The notes under the pieces: model-generated
What the model saw: only the letters and a program-made list of their open reading frames with translations
Database searches by the model: none
What the model was told of the DNA's origin: nothing
In this document: one piece after another, positions 44,508-52,909 of the stretch
How the letters are laid out: the number at the start of each line of letters is the position of its first letter
Numbering within the stretch: the first letter of the stretch is position 1
Assembly: GCA_047600605.1 (NCBI GenBank)
Contig: JASGKK010000003.1
Location: 1-64,000 of the forward strand
DNA length: 64,000 bases
Source of the DNA: CAYMZZ01 sp047600605
GTDB lineage: Bacteria > Bacteroidota > Bacteroidia > Chitinophagales > Chitinophagaceae
Direction: 5' to 3'
Position numbers and translations under genes: made by a program

Positions 44508-44795
44508 CTCACTTCTCCAAATTCTCAAATCACTGCTGTCCGGGGAAAATAAAAGAAAACAGCTGTTCTCTCGGAAAGTGATCACACTGCCTTTACTGTT
44601 GAAACGAAACATTCGGGGTCGGTCTGGATGCGAAGCGTCCTGACCGAGCGGTTAAACTGGAAATGATCAAATAGTTTACTATCCGCATAATACTGTTCCC
44701 TCGTTTTGTACCTACTTTTAATTCCGTCTTTTTGCCTCCACGGCCGGCGGGCCGATGTGATTCACCGGACAATAGTGATCCTCAAATCTCCAAAT
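44508..44795. other. Spacer between the two repeat copies
   Basis: This 288-bp stretch has no convincing gene. It contains the partly self-complementary GGTCGGTC...GACCGAGC near 44609-44645 and low-complexity CTCAAAT units near both ends. Confidence 0.4.
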
Positions 44796-44890
44796 CGCAA
44801 AGAGCGCAAAGCGACAAAGAACACAAAGGCTTATTAGCGTCAGCACATCCTCACATCTTCAAATTCTCAAATCCCCAAATTTTCAAATCA
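44796..44890. repeat. Intergenic direct repeat, copy 2, with CAAAT-rich tail
   Basis: Second copy of the element at 44448, offset by 348 bp, followed by tandem near-repeats of the TCTCAAATCCCCAAAT type to about 44890. It precedes the DUF1003 gene. Confidence 0.8.
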
Positions 44891-44969
44891 ACCACCGATC
44901 GTTTTTGCCCTGTGGCCGATCCAGTGCCTGTACGCCTTAAACCGCTGAATAGCTTTGCGAAAAAAGGAC

Positions 44970-45644
44970 ATGCAAAGTTTTATCAGCGATATTTCTCAAA
45001 AGAAATTCCCTGCAGAGGAACTCATGTACGGCCGGACTATCCGCAATGGGGTACTTAAGGAAATTCAGAAAGATTTCCCGGCTTTTGATGAAGAAAGCAA
45101 ATTGGCTGCTTCCGAATTCAGCTATTACCGGCAATTATATATTCAAAACCTTTTGTCGCGCGAGGTGGGTACATTAACCGAACTGGAACTGACAGTGCTG
45201 GATAATATCAATCAGAATCACCTGATCTCTGATGAAGCCAGTGAGATCAAAAATCCCGGATCGCGCGGGGAGCGCTGGGCCGACCGCATTGCGGGTTTTG
45301 GCGGCAGTTGGAAGTTCATTGGCCTTTTTGGCTTATTTCTGGGTGGCTGGATGATTTTCAACAGCTTCTCCCTGCACAACAAAGGATTTGACCCCTATCC
45401 TTATATATTGCTTAACCTGTTACTTTCCTGCCTGGCAGCCATTCAGGCCCCTGTCATTATGATGAGTCAGAACCGGCAGGAGGCCAAGGATCGCCTGCGC
45501 GCCCGCAACGATTATATGGTCAACCTGAAGGGGGAGCTCGAAGTAAGGATCCTCCACGAAAAAATAGACCATCTTATCATTTCCCAGCAGGAAAGCCTTG
45601 CTGAAATCCATGAATTGCAACAACAGCTTTTGCAGGCAAAATAA
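44970..45644 (+). CDS. DUF1003 family membrane protein
   Basis: A 224-residue protein with the DUF1003 pattern: a soluble N-terminal region, then ERWADRIAGFGGSWKFIGLF leading into TM1, a second helix (YILLNLLLSCLAAIQAPVIMMSQNRQ) and a basic plus coiled-coil C-terminus (ARNDYMVNLKGELEVRIL and a Gln/Glu/Leu-rich tail). The NRQEAKDR stretch is typical of the family. The function is unknown. The start at 44970 follows an AAAAAGGA purine tract; a TTG at 44955 would add five residues. Confidence 0.85.
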   Translation: MQSFISDISQKKFPAEELMYGRTIRNGVLKEIQKDFPAFDEESKLAASEFSYYRQLYIQNLLSREVGTLTELELTVLDNINQNHLISDEASEIKNPGSRGERWADRIAGFGGSWKFIGLFGLFLGGWMIFNSFSLHNKGFDPYPYILLNLLLSCLAAIQAPVIMMSQNRQEAKDRLRARNDYMVNLKGELEVRILHEKIDHLIISQQESLAEIHELQQQLLQAK

Positions 45645-45778
45645 TATTTCGCACAGGGCTGATTTTATTGACGATCCACTTTTCGTTCCGCCGACAGGTT
45701 TTGCCCATTCACCGATCGCCACCATAAAAATGCATGTACACGGCGTAGGTTTATATCAGGAAGCACAACGACTTCACT

Positions 45779-46216
45779 ATGTTGCTAAAGCAGTTAAAAT
45801 ATTTTTTACCACATGCCGGTAGACGGGACGGGAGGTACAGACGCCCGCTCAAGATCAATATAGATTTTGAGAAAGGGGTGATCCAGATCAGTGGCAACTA
45901 CCGGCATGCTTTAGCTACTGCACGTGAGGGTATTGAATCGCTGCCGGAATGGGTTCAGATAAATGCGCATATCTACCCAGGAGAAACGCTGGAACTGCAG
46001 GCCAACGATGTTACGAATGTGGTACTGGCAGTAGACGGCCAGCTCAACGATGGAATGGGTCCCTATCCCTGTGCAGGTTTGCTCGTGCTGGAAGCAGCCC
46101 GTGAGACCGGTGGCTGGGAACTCACTCTTTACCTCTACGATCAACTGGCAGCCTGCAAGGAAGTGCGCATCCGGCTGCCCCTGCCTTATAGTTCCGCTCA
46201 ACCCTATCTCAATTAA
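45779..46216 (+). CDS. Hypothetical protein, 145 residues
   Basis: I do not recognise this protein. It has no signal peptide or membrane helix. Beta-rich segments such as LKINIDFEKGVIQISGNY, INAHIYPGETLELQAND and WELTLYLYDQLAACKEVRI suggest a compact beta-sandwich. The first about 20 residues are basic and may not belong to the fold. Another frame in 45731-45822 is also open, so the start is uncertain. It precedes a small secreted protein by 17 bp, possibly in one transcript. Confidence 0.55.
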   Translation: MLLKQLKYFLPHAGRRDGRYRRPLKINIDFEKGVIQISGNYRHALATAREGIESLPEWVQINAHIYPGETLELQANDVTNVVLAVDGQLNDGMGPYPCAGLLVLEAARETGGWELTLYLYDQLAACKEVRIRLPLPYSSAQPYLN

Positions 46217-46233
46217 CCATTAAATAAAAGATC

Positions 46234-46506
46234 ATGAAAAAAACAGTTTTAGCCCTGGCCATGCTTGCCGGTTTTTGTACAGCTTCCTTTGCGCAAAACA
46301 ATACGACGCCAGCGGCAAGTGCAGTCCAGACAAAAAAACATACGCATAAAACTATGCACAAGCAGGCCGCCTTAACCAGCAATGCAGGTTCAGCGGAAAA
46401 CAAAACGCCCGCAGCTCCTGCCAAAAAAGAGATGAAACAGCCAATGGTTGCCCATCACAAAAAGATGACATCGGCTGCTAAAAAAAATTCAAACGACAAA
46501 CAGTAA
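46234..46506 (+). CDS. Small secreted Lys/Ala/His-rich protein
   Basis: A 90-residue protein with a clear signal peptide (MKKTVLALAMLAGFCTASFAQ). The mature part is low-complexity, rich in Lys, Ala, Thr, Asn and His (KKHTHKTMHKQ, VAHHKKMTSAAKK). Such basic periplasmic peptides are common in this group and lack known domains. A strong terminator follows at 46531, so this gene ends its transcript. Confidence 0.75.
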   Translation: MKKTVLALAMLAGFCTASFAQNNTTPAASAVQTKKHTHKTMHKQAALTSNAGSAENKTPAAPAKKEMKQPMVAHHKKMTSAAKKNSNDKQ

Positions 46507-46530
46507 GTAAGGAGTGAGATAGTTCATGCC

Positions 46531-46557
46531 GCCCTGCCCTTTTGGGCGGGGCTTTTT
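46531..46557 (+). terminator. Intrinsic terminator
   Basis: GCCCTGCCC and GGGCGGGGC pair with one G-T wobble around TTTT, followed by five T. It ends the transcript of the small secreted protein. Confidence 0.85.
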
Positions 46558-46716
46558 ATTGAAACACCTGCGTGCGGCTGATCAAACAGTAATCGCTTTC
46601 GCAAAAGAATTCGGCTATAGTTTTTGCCCATCGGCCGACTTGCCTTATGTATGGCCCCGGATCCGGTCTACCTTTAATTTGTCAATCGTTGATACAATAA
46701 CCTTAAATATGTTACA

Positions 46717-47259
46717 ATGAAAAAGTTTCTTTTACTCGCAGCTATCTGCACTTCTGCAGTGGTGGGCCTATATGCACAAAATAAAGATGTAGCCCGTGTT
46801 AATATGTCCAAAGCCAAACAGCACAAGACATTACCTAAACTGAGTGGCACTGATGTAAGCTACCAGACACGCGAACAATTTAAAGTGGATTTCCCCGCTG
46901 TGGCCGTTAAGTCATGGAAACGGGGCGAACTCTTTGATGAGGTTGTATTTACAAAAAATGATATGCAGATGACGGCCTTCTATGATGAAAATGCCAAACT
47001 GGTAGGCACTACTGAAACCAAGCAGTTCAGTGATGTTCCCCAGAAAGCGCGTGATTATATCAGCAAAAAATATTCCGGCTATACCGTTACCGATGTGATG
47101 TTGTTTGACGACAATGAGGATAATGCCACAGACATGGTGCTCTTTGACCGTCAGTTTGAAGATGCCGATAATTATTTCATCGAATTACAAAAAGGTAAAG
47201 AAAGAATTGTACTGGCATCCGACCCTGCAGGCCAGGTATCTTATTTTACCCGCTTGTAA
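46717..47259 (+). CDS. Secreted PepSY-like protein
   Basis: A 180-residue exported protein with a signal peptide ending LYAQ (residue 21). The mature part resembles the PepSY-like/BLIP fold common in Bacteroidetes: YQTREQFKVDFPAVAVKSWK, EVVFTKNDMQMTAFYDEN, SDVPQKARDYISKKYSGY and a C-terminal YFIELQKGKERIVLASDP. It is likely a periplasmic protein of unknown ligand. It is monocistronic, with an inverted repeat downstream. Confidence 0.75.
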   Translation: MKKFLLLAAICTSAVVGLYAQNKDVARVNMSKAKQHKTLPKLSGTDVSYQTREQFKVDFPAVAVKSWKRGELFDEVVFTKNDMQMTAFYDENAKLVGTTETKQFSDVPQKARDYISKKYSGYTVTDVMLFDDNEDNATDMVLFDRQFEDADNYFIELQKGKERIVLASDPAGQVSYFTRL

Positions 47260-47287
47260 TAATCCGCTACACTTCCATATATACAAT

Positions 47288-47315
47288 GGGCTCTGCCTTT
47301 TGCCGGACAGAGCCC
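47288..47315. terminator. Probable bidirectional terminator between convergent genes
   Basis: GGGCTCTG and CAGAGCCC pair perfectly around a 12-nt loop, with a T-rich CGTTTGTTTA downstream on the plus strand. It lies between the PepSY-like gene and the convergent carbonic anhydrase gene. Confidence 0.6.
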
Positions 47316-47331
47316 CGTTTGTTTACAGGAA

Positions 47332-47970
47332 TTACTCTCCGGTAAGATTATATATGCGTTGTATATCGTGCAGGATAGATTCAAAATCAAGTTCCAGGTC
47401 TTTCAATAAACCAGTTGCAAGATCAAATACCCATCCATGTACTACCGGGTATCCGTGCTGAAGGTAGGTTTTCTGAACAGCAGCTGTCTTAATAATATTA
47501 ATGGCCTGCTCTTTTACATTCAATTCCACAAGCCGGTTATAACGCTGGTGCTCATCATTTATCGCGTCCAGCTCTTCCTGATGCAACCGGTATACATCAC
47601 GGATATTTCTTAACCATGGATTGAGAATACCCAGATCCAATGGCTGCATGGCAGCCTTTACCCCGCCACAGTTATAATGGCCGCATACGATAATATGCTT
47701 CACTCCCAGGTGACGCACCGCATAGTTAATAACAGCCATCACATTCAGGTCTGTATTACTTATTACATTGGCAATATTGCGATGTACAAATACTTCTCCG
47801 GGAGCCACACCCATCAATTCCTCTGCCGTCACCCGGCTGTCACTGCATCCTATATAGAGGTATTCTGGTTGCTGATCGCGCGCGAGTTTCTCAAAAAAAC
47901 TGGCATCCTTCTGCAATTGGGCTGCTACCCAACGTTTATTGTTTTCAAAAATTTCCTGGTAACTGGTCAT
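47332..47970 (-). CDS. Beta-class carbonic anhydrase
   Basis: A 212-residue zinc enzyme catalysing CO2 hydration. The conserved residues are visible: Cys42, Asp44 and Arg46 in CSDSRV, then HRNIANVI, then His98 and Cys101 in GHYNCGG. The length is normal for a cytoplasmic bacterial beta-CA. There is no signal peptide. The gene is monocistronic and convergent with the PepSY-like gene. No regulatory site is evident. Confidence 0.96.
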   Translation of the reverse strand: MTSYQEIFENNKRWVAAQLQKDASFFEKLARDQQPEYLYIGCSDSRVTAEELMGVAPGEVFVHRNIANVISNTDLNVMAVINYAVRHLGVKHIIVCGHYNCGGVKAAMQPLDLGILNPWLRNIRDVYRLHQEELDAINDEHQRYNRLVELNVKEQAINIIKTAAVQKTYLQHGYPVVHGWVFDLATGLLKDLELDFESILHDIQRIYNLTGE

Positions 47971-48337
47971 AGTTGTCTGGTTTCTTTTGTTTCAACAGAA
48001 ATAACGATTTAAGGTAGTATAAAAAGAGAGCCGGGCAATACACATTTTCTATTGTTGTGATGCTTCAGGGTTTTTACACGGTAGAGGGTGAAAAAAATAC
48101 TAATTATTTTGGCAGACCGGAGGGAATGAATATCTTTGGTGAGCGTCTTGAACGTAGCATTGCCTCCGGAAATATTTTCAGATTACCGCTTCAGTCAGCT
48201 ACCTCCCTTACTACTGGCTGAGCTTTATTATTAATATATTCTTTCCTTGCTGTTTTGAATATTCTTATTCTATTCAAAACTCATTTCTGTTATTTATTAT
48301 TCATTGCCGGTTTACAGCCGGTAGTAAATTTTTTGTT
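47971..48337. other. Intergenic region, 367 bp
   Basis: This region holds the promoters of the divergent carbonic anhydrase and hypothetical genes. A 53-codon frame at 48060-48221 shows no recognisable features and is not called. The AT-rich stretch 48221-48335 is a likely promoter/leader of the next gene. Confidence 0.4.
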
Positions 48338-48850
48338 ATGACAGCAAGATCAGTGGCATCATGGCCGGTGCATTTTTTGAATCGTCTTAATATGGAAGAG
48401 GTAGCCCATCAGGGTGTTATTCATCCGCTGAGTGTTATACACGAAATCAGCACCTATGCCTCTACCGAAGAGCTTTTCGATCTGTTTGCGCACTTTTGCG
48501 AGTCGGCCAGGGCCGAGCTTTATAGCTGGAAGGAAGGATCTCCCGGCAATTGTCTCTTTTTTGCGGAGCAGTTAGAGCTTCTTATAGAGGCCTGTTACCT
48601 GATCTACACCCACCATCCCGGATGTCCCCGGGTAGCTGACCTCCGTGGTTTTTTTGTTTACAAAGGTCTTTCCGAATGGAAACACCTGCTTCATTGCTGG
48701 CTCGAAGCAGCCTTAAGCGATAGCAGTATTCATGACGAATATTCTCTTTTTGAGCAGGATCGTTTTGCTTATCATATCAATCGTCTTATAGCCACCAGCC
48801 ATATGATCCCATCAATGCCTGTAGACCCTCTGCCAGATGGTCATTCTTAA
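48338..48850 (+). CDS. Hypothetical protein, 170 residues
   Basis: I do not recognise this protein. It looks soluble and alpha-helical, with clusters such as SVIHEISTYASTEELFDLFAH and NCLFFAEQLELLIEACYLIY, and is rich in aromatic and acidic residues. There is no signal peptide or membrane helix. A segment LSEWKHLLHCWLEAALSD follows a short glycine/proline region. It lies 60 bp before the AhpD-like gene and might share its transcript. Confidence 0.65.
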   Translation: MTARSVASWPVHFLNRLNMEEVAHQGVIHPLSVIHEISTYASTEELFDLFAHFCESARAELYSWKEGSPGNCLFFAEQLELLIEACYLIYTHHPGCPRVADLRGFFVYKGLSEWKHLLHCWLEAALSDSSIHDEYSLFEQDRFAYHINRLIATSHMIPSMPVDPLPDGHS

Positions 48851-48910
48851 ACTGGTTTAAGTTTTTTCTTTTATTGCCTGCTTAGCTTTGCTCTATCAAA
48901 AGAAACCAAA

Positions 48911-49351
48911 ATGGAAAAAAGAATCGACCTGCAGCAAGTTGAACCACTGGCATTTAAAGCTATGTATTCCTTAGAGGCCTATTTAAAAAACACCCAACTA
49001 TCTGCAACACACAAAGAATTGATCAAAATTCGTGCTTCGCAAATCAATGGTTGTGCCTTTTGCCTCGATATGCATACACGGGATGCACTTAGCCTGGGAG
49101 TAACTCCTCAGTGGATTATCCTGCTGGATGCCTGGAAAGAAACTGACCTGTATTCGGCAGAAGAAAAGGTAATCCTCGCGCTCACAGAGCATATCACACT
49201 TATCAGTAATGGAGGATTACCCGACGACGTTTATAACCGTGCTGTTGATTTATTTGGCGACAATTATGTCGGGCAACTGATTATGGCTATCGTTACCATC
49301 AATAGCTGGAACCGGATTGCCATCAGTACACGTAAACAGCCTGGCGAATAG
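48911..49351 (+). CDS. AhpD-like carboxymuconolactone decarboxylase family protein
   Basis: A 146-residue all-helical protein of the CMD/AhpD superfamily. The redox motif is present as NGCAFCLDMHTRDA, with Cys48, Cys51 and His55. The helix KELIKIRASQIN before it and EKVILALTEHITLI after it fit the fold. It likely acts as a peroxidase or disulfide reductase in oxidative stress defence. Its stop lies 2 bp from the end of the convergent DUF983 gene, leaving no room for a separate terminator. Confidence 0.92.
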   Translation: MEKRIDLQQVEPLAFKAMYSLEAYLKNTQLSATHKELIKIRASQINGCAFCLDMHTRDALSLGVTPQWIILLDAWKETDLYSAEEKVILALTEHITLISNGGLPDDVYNRAVDLFGDNYVGQLIMAIVTINSWNRIAISTRKQPGE

Positions 49352-49353
49352 TT

Positions 49354-49833
49354 TTACCAGTTGTTCATCTGATCCTTATTCACCCGCTCCGGTGCGGCTG
49401 GTTCACTAGTCTGCCAGTTATCGTCATACCGTACAAAAAAAGCCAGCCAGACAGAACGTGCCAGCCGCATCAGTAACGGTTGCAAAGCAACCAGCAACAC
49501 TGCATTTGCAATCAGCCAATAGAAAAACCGGTTATCGGAAGTACTTAACCCGATGATCATCCACCAGGCGATCAGCGATGCTACGCTGATCGCAATTGAG
49601 AGAGCATAGCTTACATAACTGGAACCATAATAAAATCCAACCTCTATCTCAAACGGCTGACGACATACCGGGCACCCCTCATTCATTTTCATGGTAGTCT
49701 TAAGCCGGTATGGATTTTTTACGGCAAACATATTTCCACGCCTGCAGCGGGGACATTTACATGCTAGAGCTGCAATCATCGCCGATGGTTTACCGGACAG
49801 ATTTTGTGTTGCAGGTTGTATATGCTGATTCAT
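49354..49833 (-). CDS. DUF983 membrane protein with zinc-ribbon-like cysteines
   Basis: A 159-residue protein with the DUF983 arrangement. A zinc-ribbon-like cluster KCPRC plus CPVC (Cys27, Cys30, Cys54, Cys57, with an extra Cys25) is followed by FEIEVGFYYGSSYVSYALS and two membrane helices (ISVASLIAWWMIIGL, LIANAVLLVALQPLLM). A hydrophilic tail ends the protein. The function is unknown. It lies 11 bp downstream of the AraC-type regulator and is probably cotranscribed with it. Confidence 0.88.
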   Translation of the reverse strand: MNQHIQPATQNLSGKPSAMIAALACKCPRCRRGNMFAVKNPYRLKTTMKMNEGCPVCRQPFEIEVGFYYGSSYVSYALSIAISVASLIAWWMIIGLSTSDNRFFYWLIANAVLLVALQPLLMRLARSVWLAFFVRYDDNWQTSEPAAPERVNKDQMNNW

Positions 49834-49844
49834 ATAAGTGAAGT

Positions 49845-50729
49845 TTAGTGTAATGATTGTTTTCTGAACTCTTCCGGAGTCACTCCTGTATACTTTTTAA
49901 AAAAACGGTTGAAATAAGAATTATCCTCAAAGTTGAGCTCATAGGCTATTTCAGTGACAGTCATCTCCGCATTTACCAGCAAGCGTTTTGCTTCCAGCAA
50001 TATTCTGTCGCGAATCAGTTCGCCGGCTGTTTTGCCCAACAAGTCCTGCACCAATGCATTTAAATGATTGGGAGTGACGTACAATAAATCTGCGTATTCC
50101 TTTGGCAAACGCATAGTGCGATAATGCGTATCTATCAGGCGTCTGAAACTTTTTAACAATAATTGCTTCTGCGGTGCTGCAGGCCGGGTATCAACCGGTC
50201 GCTGTACACCATCAACCTGTATAAAAAGCTGTAGCAACAACAGGCGAATACGATCAACCCTGTGCCGGCCTTCATCCGAAGAAGCAATGAGTATGGCTTC
50301 AAAAAGACCCACCACCTCTTTGTGCAGAGCTGGAGGAAGCTGACGCACGCCTTCTTCGCTTATTCCATTAAAAAAATCAAACTGGTCAAGATAATGCTGA
50401 TTCTGTAAAAAGGATTTAAAGAAATCGGCCGAAAAATTAATAATATACCCTTCCGTCACACCATTGAAATGCCAGCTATGAACCTGGCCGGGGATCATGA
50501 AATAAATCTGGTATGGCTTTACCGGAAACTGATCGAAATCGATAGTATGCGATCCCTTTCCTTTTGTAAATAATACCAGATGATAAAACGAATGCCGGTG
50601 CGGAAAATGCAAATGGTCATAGTGCCGGTGCAAATAATCGGCAAACCTGTCTGCCAGCAAATGATCGTCCTGGTTGCCTATCCTGCTGAGACTGCAGATA
50701 TCATATACCGGAATTTGCTTTTTTGCCAT
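49845..50729 (-). CDS. AraC-family transcriptional regulator
   Basis: A 294-residue regulator. The N-terminal cupin sensor has HFPHRHSFYHLVLFTKGKG and YFMIPGQVHSWHF. The C-terminal AraC domain has two helix-turn-helices: LPKEYADLLYVTPNHLNALV near residue 205 and VTEIAYELNFEDNSYFNRFF near 255, then KKYTGVTPEEFRKQ. It probably senses a small molecule and activates nearby or distant genes. The DUF983 gene is directly downstream. The ligand is unknown. Confidence 0.93.
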   Translation of the reverse strand: MAKKQIPVYDICSLSRIGNQDDHLLADRFADYLHRHYDHLHFPHRHSFYHLVLFTKGKGSHTIDFDQFPVKPYQIYFMIPGQVHSWHFNGVTEGYIINFSADFFKSFLQNQHYLDQFDFFNGISEEGVRQLPPALHKEVVGLFEAILIASSDEGRHRVDRIRLLLLQLFIQVDGVQRPVDTRPAAPQKQLLLKSFRRLIDTHYRTMRLPKEYADLLYVTPNHLNALVQDLLGKTAGELIRDRILLEAKRLLVNAEMTVTEIAYELNFEDNSYFNRFFKKYTGVTPEEFRKQSLH

Positions 50730-50806
50730 AGCACAAAGCTACCATTGAATTGTTCAATAGAAATGGACTGATTGCCCTGTATTATGGTACTTTTTACTGA
50801 TCTGGT

Positions 50807-51316
50807 TTATTCGTGCCGGAAAAAATCAAACTCATCCTGTATCTGCCAGGGTCCTTCGCCCTGCTGGCCGATAAGACTGATCCGGTGAAACCGGAGCCGG
50901 TCAGGAAACCGATACTGCCGCAGCTCAGCAAAAATGCCGGTTGTACAGGTTCCATTACGGGGGTGAATGAGCGTGACGTGCGGATGCTGATTCCGTGGAT
51001 TGACTATTATCCCTTTCAACACCTGTTGCCGTAACTCATAAAAACCGGTATTGCTTCCTGCGCCAGGCAATAACAAACCCCGGCCTTCGGCAAAGCGTTC
51101 CGGAGAACCAAGTGTAATAGTGACCGGTTGCGGTAACCGAATATTGCGAATATTCTCAAGCACTTTTGGCAACACCAGTAATTCATCCTCCCTGCATAAA
51201 GTGATATGCGCAGCAATCAATGCCTGTTGCACCGGATTATACCGGGCACGAACCGATTCAAAAAGCTCCCGCTCTTCGTTGATAAATAAAGTCAGTTGCT
51301 GCCGGCTATATTGCAT
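50807..51316 (-). CDS. 2H phosphoesterase, 2'-5' RNA ligase-like
   Basis: A 169-residue protein of the 2H phosphoesterase superfamily. The two catalytic HxT motifs are AAHITLC (His37, Thr39) and HPHVTLIHP (His113, Thr115), at the usual spacing of about 75 residues. It probably hydrolyses or ligates 2',3'-cyclic or 2'-5' RNA phosphodiesters. It has no signal peptide and no clear operon partner. The start is the ATG at 51316. Confidence 0.9.
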   Translation of the reverse strand: MQYSRQQLTLFINEERELFESVRARYNPVQQALIAAHITLCREDELLVLPKVLENIRNIRLPQPVTITLGSPERFAEGRGLLLPGAGSNTGFYELRQQVLKGIIVNPRNQHPHVTLIHPRNGTCTTGIFAELRQYRFPDRLRFHRISLIGQQGEGPWQIQDEFDFFRHE

Positions 51317-51543
51317 GTACGTTAAAATTAAAACTGTTACTCCATAATATTAGACGCTGTTTAGTCAGAATCGTACCATATGATGGCCTTTCCGGCATTG
51401 TGCTGTCCAAAGCCACTACTTCAATTTAGGTATTGCCCTATCAGCAGTTGCCTGCGTTGTCGCCCGGTACTACAAACTCAGTATTCGCAGCCTGTACTGG
51501 AGAAAATATTTTTGTTTCATTCCATCATTTAAAACCTGAGAAA

Positions 51544-52146
51544 ATGAGATATCTATTTGCGCTGGTATTATTGCTTACAACAGTTGCTGCTGGTGCACAA
51601 CTGAGTTATGGCCCAAGGGCTGGTATTAACATTGCTAAGATTAAATTCAGTAATGATCAGTTTAAAACAAAATCATTGATCGGCTTTAGCATCGGAGGTT
51701 TCGCCAATTACAGGCTCTCTCCCTCCCTTGCCATTCAGGCTGAGGTGTTCTACTCTGGTGAGGGAACAAAAGAAGAACGCAGTTCCAGTAGCACAAAAGG
51801 CACTATCCGGAAAGGCTACCTGCAAGTACCTGTACTGGCACAGTATACGATAGGCAAAGGTGTTTTTGTTGAAGCCGGACCACAGATTGGCTTCCTGATG
51901 TCATCCAAAGAAAAATATGGCGGTCAGAAAGAGGACATCAAGAAATACTATAACTCTACTGACCTGCGCCTGCCAGTTGGTGTGGGATATATATTTCCCG
52001 AATCGGTCTGTAAAGGCTTACGGGCCGACCTGCGCTATTCATTCAGTTTTTCTAAAGTAAATAAAGTGTCCGTAGGTGGTGGTGAACTCAAAAACCAGGT
52101 ACTGGGTATTGGATTTTTTTACACCCTGCCGGCAGGCAAGAAATAA
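51544..52146 (+). CDS. Outer-membrane beta-barrel protein, PorT-like
   Basis: A 200-residue exported protein with a signal peptide ending AAGAQ (residue 19). The mature part begins LSYGPRAGINIAKIKF and contains paired amphipathic strands (SLIGFSIGGFANYRLSPSL, LQVPVLAQYTIGKGVFVEAG, KNQVLGIGFFYTLP), typical of small eight- to ten-strand barrels of the PorT/OmpW-like set. It lacks conserved ligands. The start at 51544 gives the signal peptide; upstream codons to 51433 are discounted. A terminator follows at 52164. Confidence 0.85.
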   Translation: MRYLFALVLLLTTVAAGAQLSYGPRAGINIAKIKFSNDQFKTKSLIGFSIGGFANYRLSPSLAIQAEVFYSGEGTKEERSSSSTKGTIRKGYLQVPVLAQYTIGKGVFVEAGPQIGFLMSSKEKYGGQKEDIKKYYNSTDLRLPVGVGYIFPESVCKGLRADLRYSFSFSKVNKVSVGGGELKNQVLGIGFFYTLPAGKK

Positions 52147-52163
52147 GCCAGCTTCCTTACCAG

Positions 52164-52197
52164 AAAAGAGTTTCCGACTGGAGACTCTTTTCTTTTA
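52164..52197 (+). terminator. Intrinsic terminator
   Basis: AAAAGAGTTTCC and GGAGACTCTTTT pair with one G-T wobble around GACT, followed by CTTTTA. It ends the beta-barrel gene transcript. Confidence 0.75.
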
Positions 52198-52272
52198 TCG
52201 CTATAAGAGAAAGATACAGGTACTAACAATTCGGAATAATCTCGCTACACTTGCTTCATATTAAATCATACA

Positions 52273-52665
52273 TCAGGACAAAATCTCCACCACAGTGATA
52301 CGATTACCATACAAATCATGGCAATGAAAAAAACGGCTACCTTCTGCTGTTACCAATGGTTCCATAATCGTAACACCGTTGTTTTGTACCTGTGTATACA
52401 ACTCTTCACTATTATCTGTATACACAACCAGTGTAGGCTGACCGCCAGTTTGCCGGCCCACTAATGACGTTTGCTGACCAGGATCGGCTTTCAGAAACCA
52501 GATACCGGTCTTATCATCGGCATTGAAGCGTACATGCAAATAACGCTGGCCATCCGGAAGCGTAGCATCGAATATTTTCTCACAGCCAAAATTCTTCTGA
52601 TAAAAACCGAAGGCGTCTTCGTAGTTGTCCACCAGAATGATCACCCGCCCAAGACTTGTTGTCAT
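52273..52665 (-). CDS. VOC-superfamily (glyoxalase-like) protein
   Basis: A 130-residue vicinal-oxygen-chelate protein. The beta-alpha-beta modules are visible as VIILVDNYEDAFGFYQKNFG, QRYLHVRFNADDKTGIWFL, PTLVVYTDNSEELYTQVQNN and SRFFHCHDLYGNRITVVEIL. Metal ligands may include His46 and the C-terminal Glu, but the pattern is incomplete for glyoxalase I. It may be a resistance or metabolite-processing protein. It is monocistronic and divergent from the Fic gene. Confidence 0.88.
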   Translation of the reverse strand: MTTSLGRVIILVDNYEDAFGFYQKNFGCEKIFDATLPDGQRYLHVRFNADDKTGIWFLKADPGQQTSLVGRQTGGQPTLVVYTDNSEELYTQVQNNGVTIMEPLVTAEGSRFFHCHDLYGNRITVVEILS

Positions 52666-52808
52666 AGCAATTACTTGATGGTAGTTATATGTTTGAAGAG
52701 AGCTATCAGACAGGTGTGATTGACGGCCATATTGTAATGGCGGATTCGCCTATTATAAAAGCGAAGTTATATCTAACTGATTATCATTACTTTATTTTGG
52801 TGAATCTG

Positions 52809-52864
52809 TTTTTGCGGCGAATAATAAGGCTATTCACCGCAAAAAATGCAGCGAAACGTTTCGC
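52809..52864. promoter_or_regulatory. Dyad-rich control region upstream of the Fic gene
   Basis: A stem-loop pairs 52809-52823 with 52831-52845 at 14 of 15 positions (TTTTTGCGGCGAATA against its complement), and a perfect 14-bp palindrome GCGAAACGTTTCGC follows at 52851-52864. Both contain GCG/CGC flanked by A/T runs. They lie 46-101 bp before the Fic start and may be operators. Confidence 0.55.
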
Positions 52865-52909
52865 GCCACCCGCAAATTATGTATATTCGATGCATATTTT
52901 GCGTAGAAT

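Noticed and set aside
44508..44795. Possible structured RNA or coding region between the two repeat copies
   Set aside because: Only short imperfect dyads and low-complexity units were seen; nothing that supports a specific call.
48060..48221. 53-codon plus-strand frame in the gap before the 170-residue hypothetical gene
   Set aside because: No signal peptide, domain or compositional support; likely chance.
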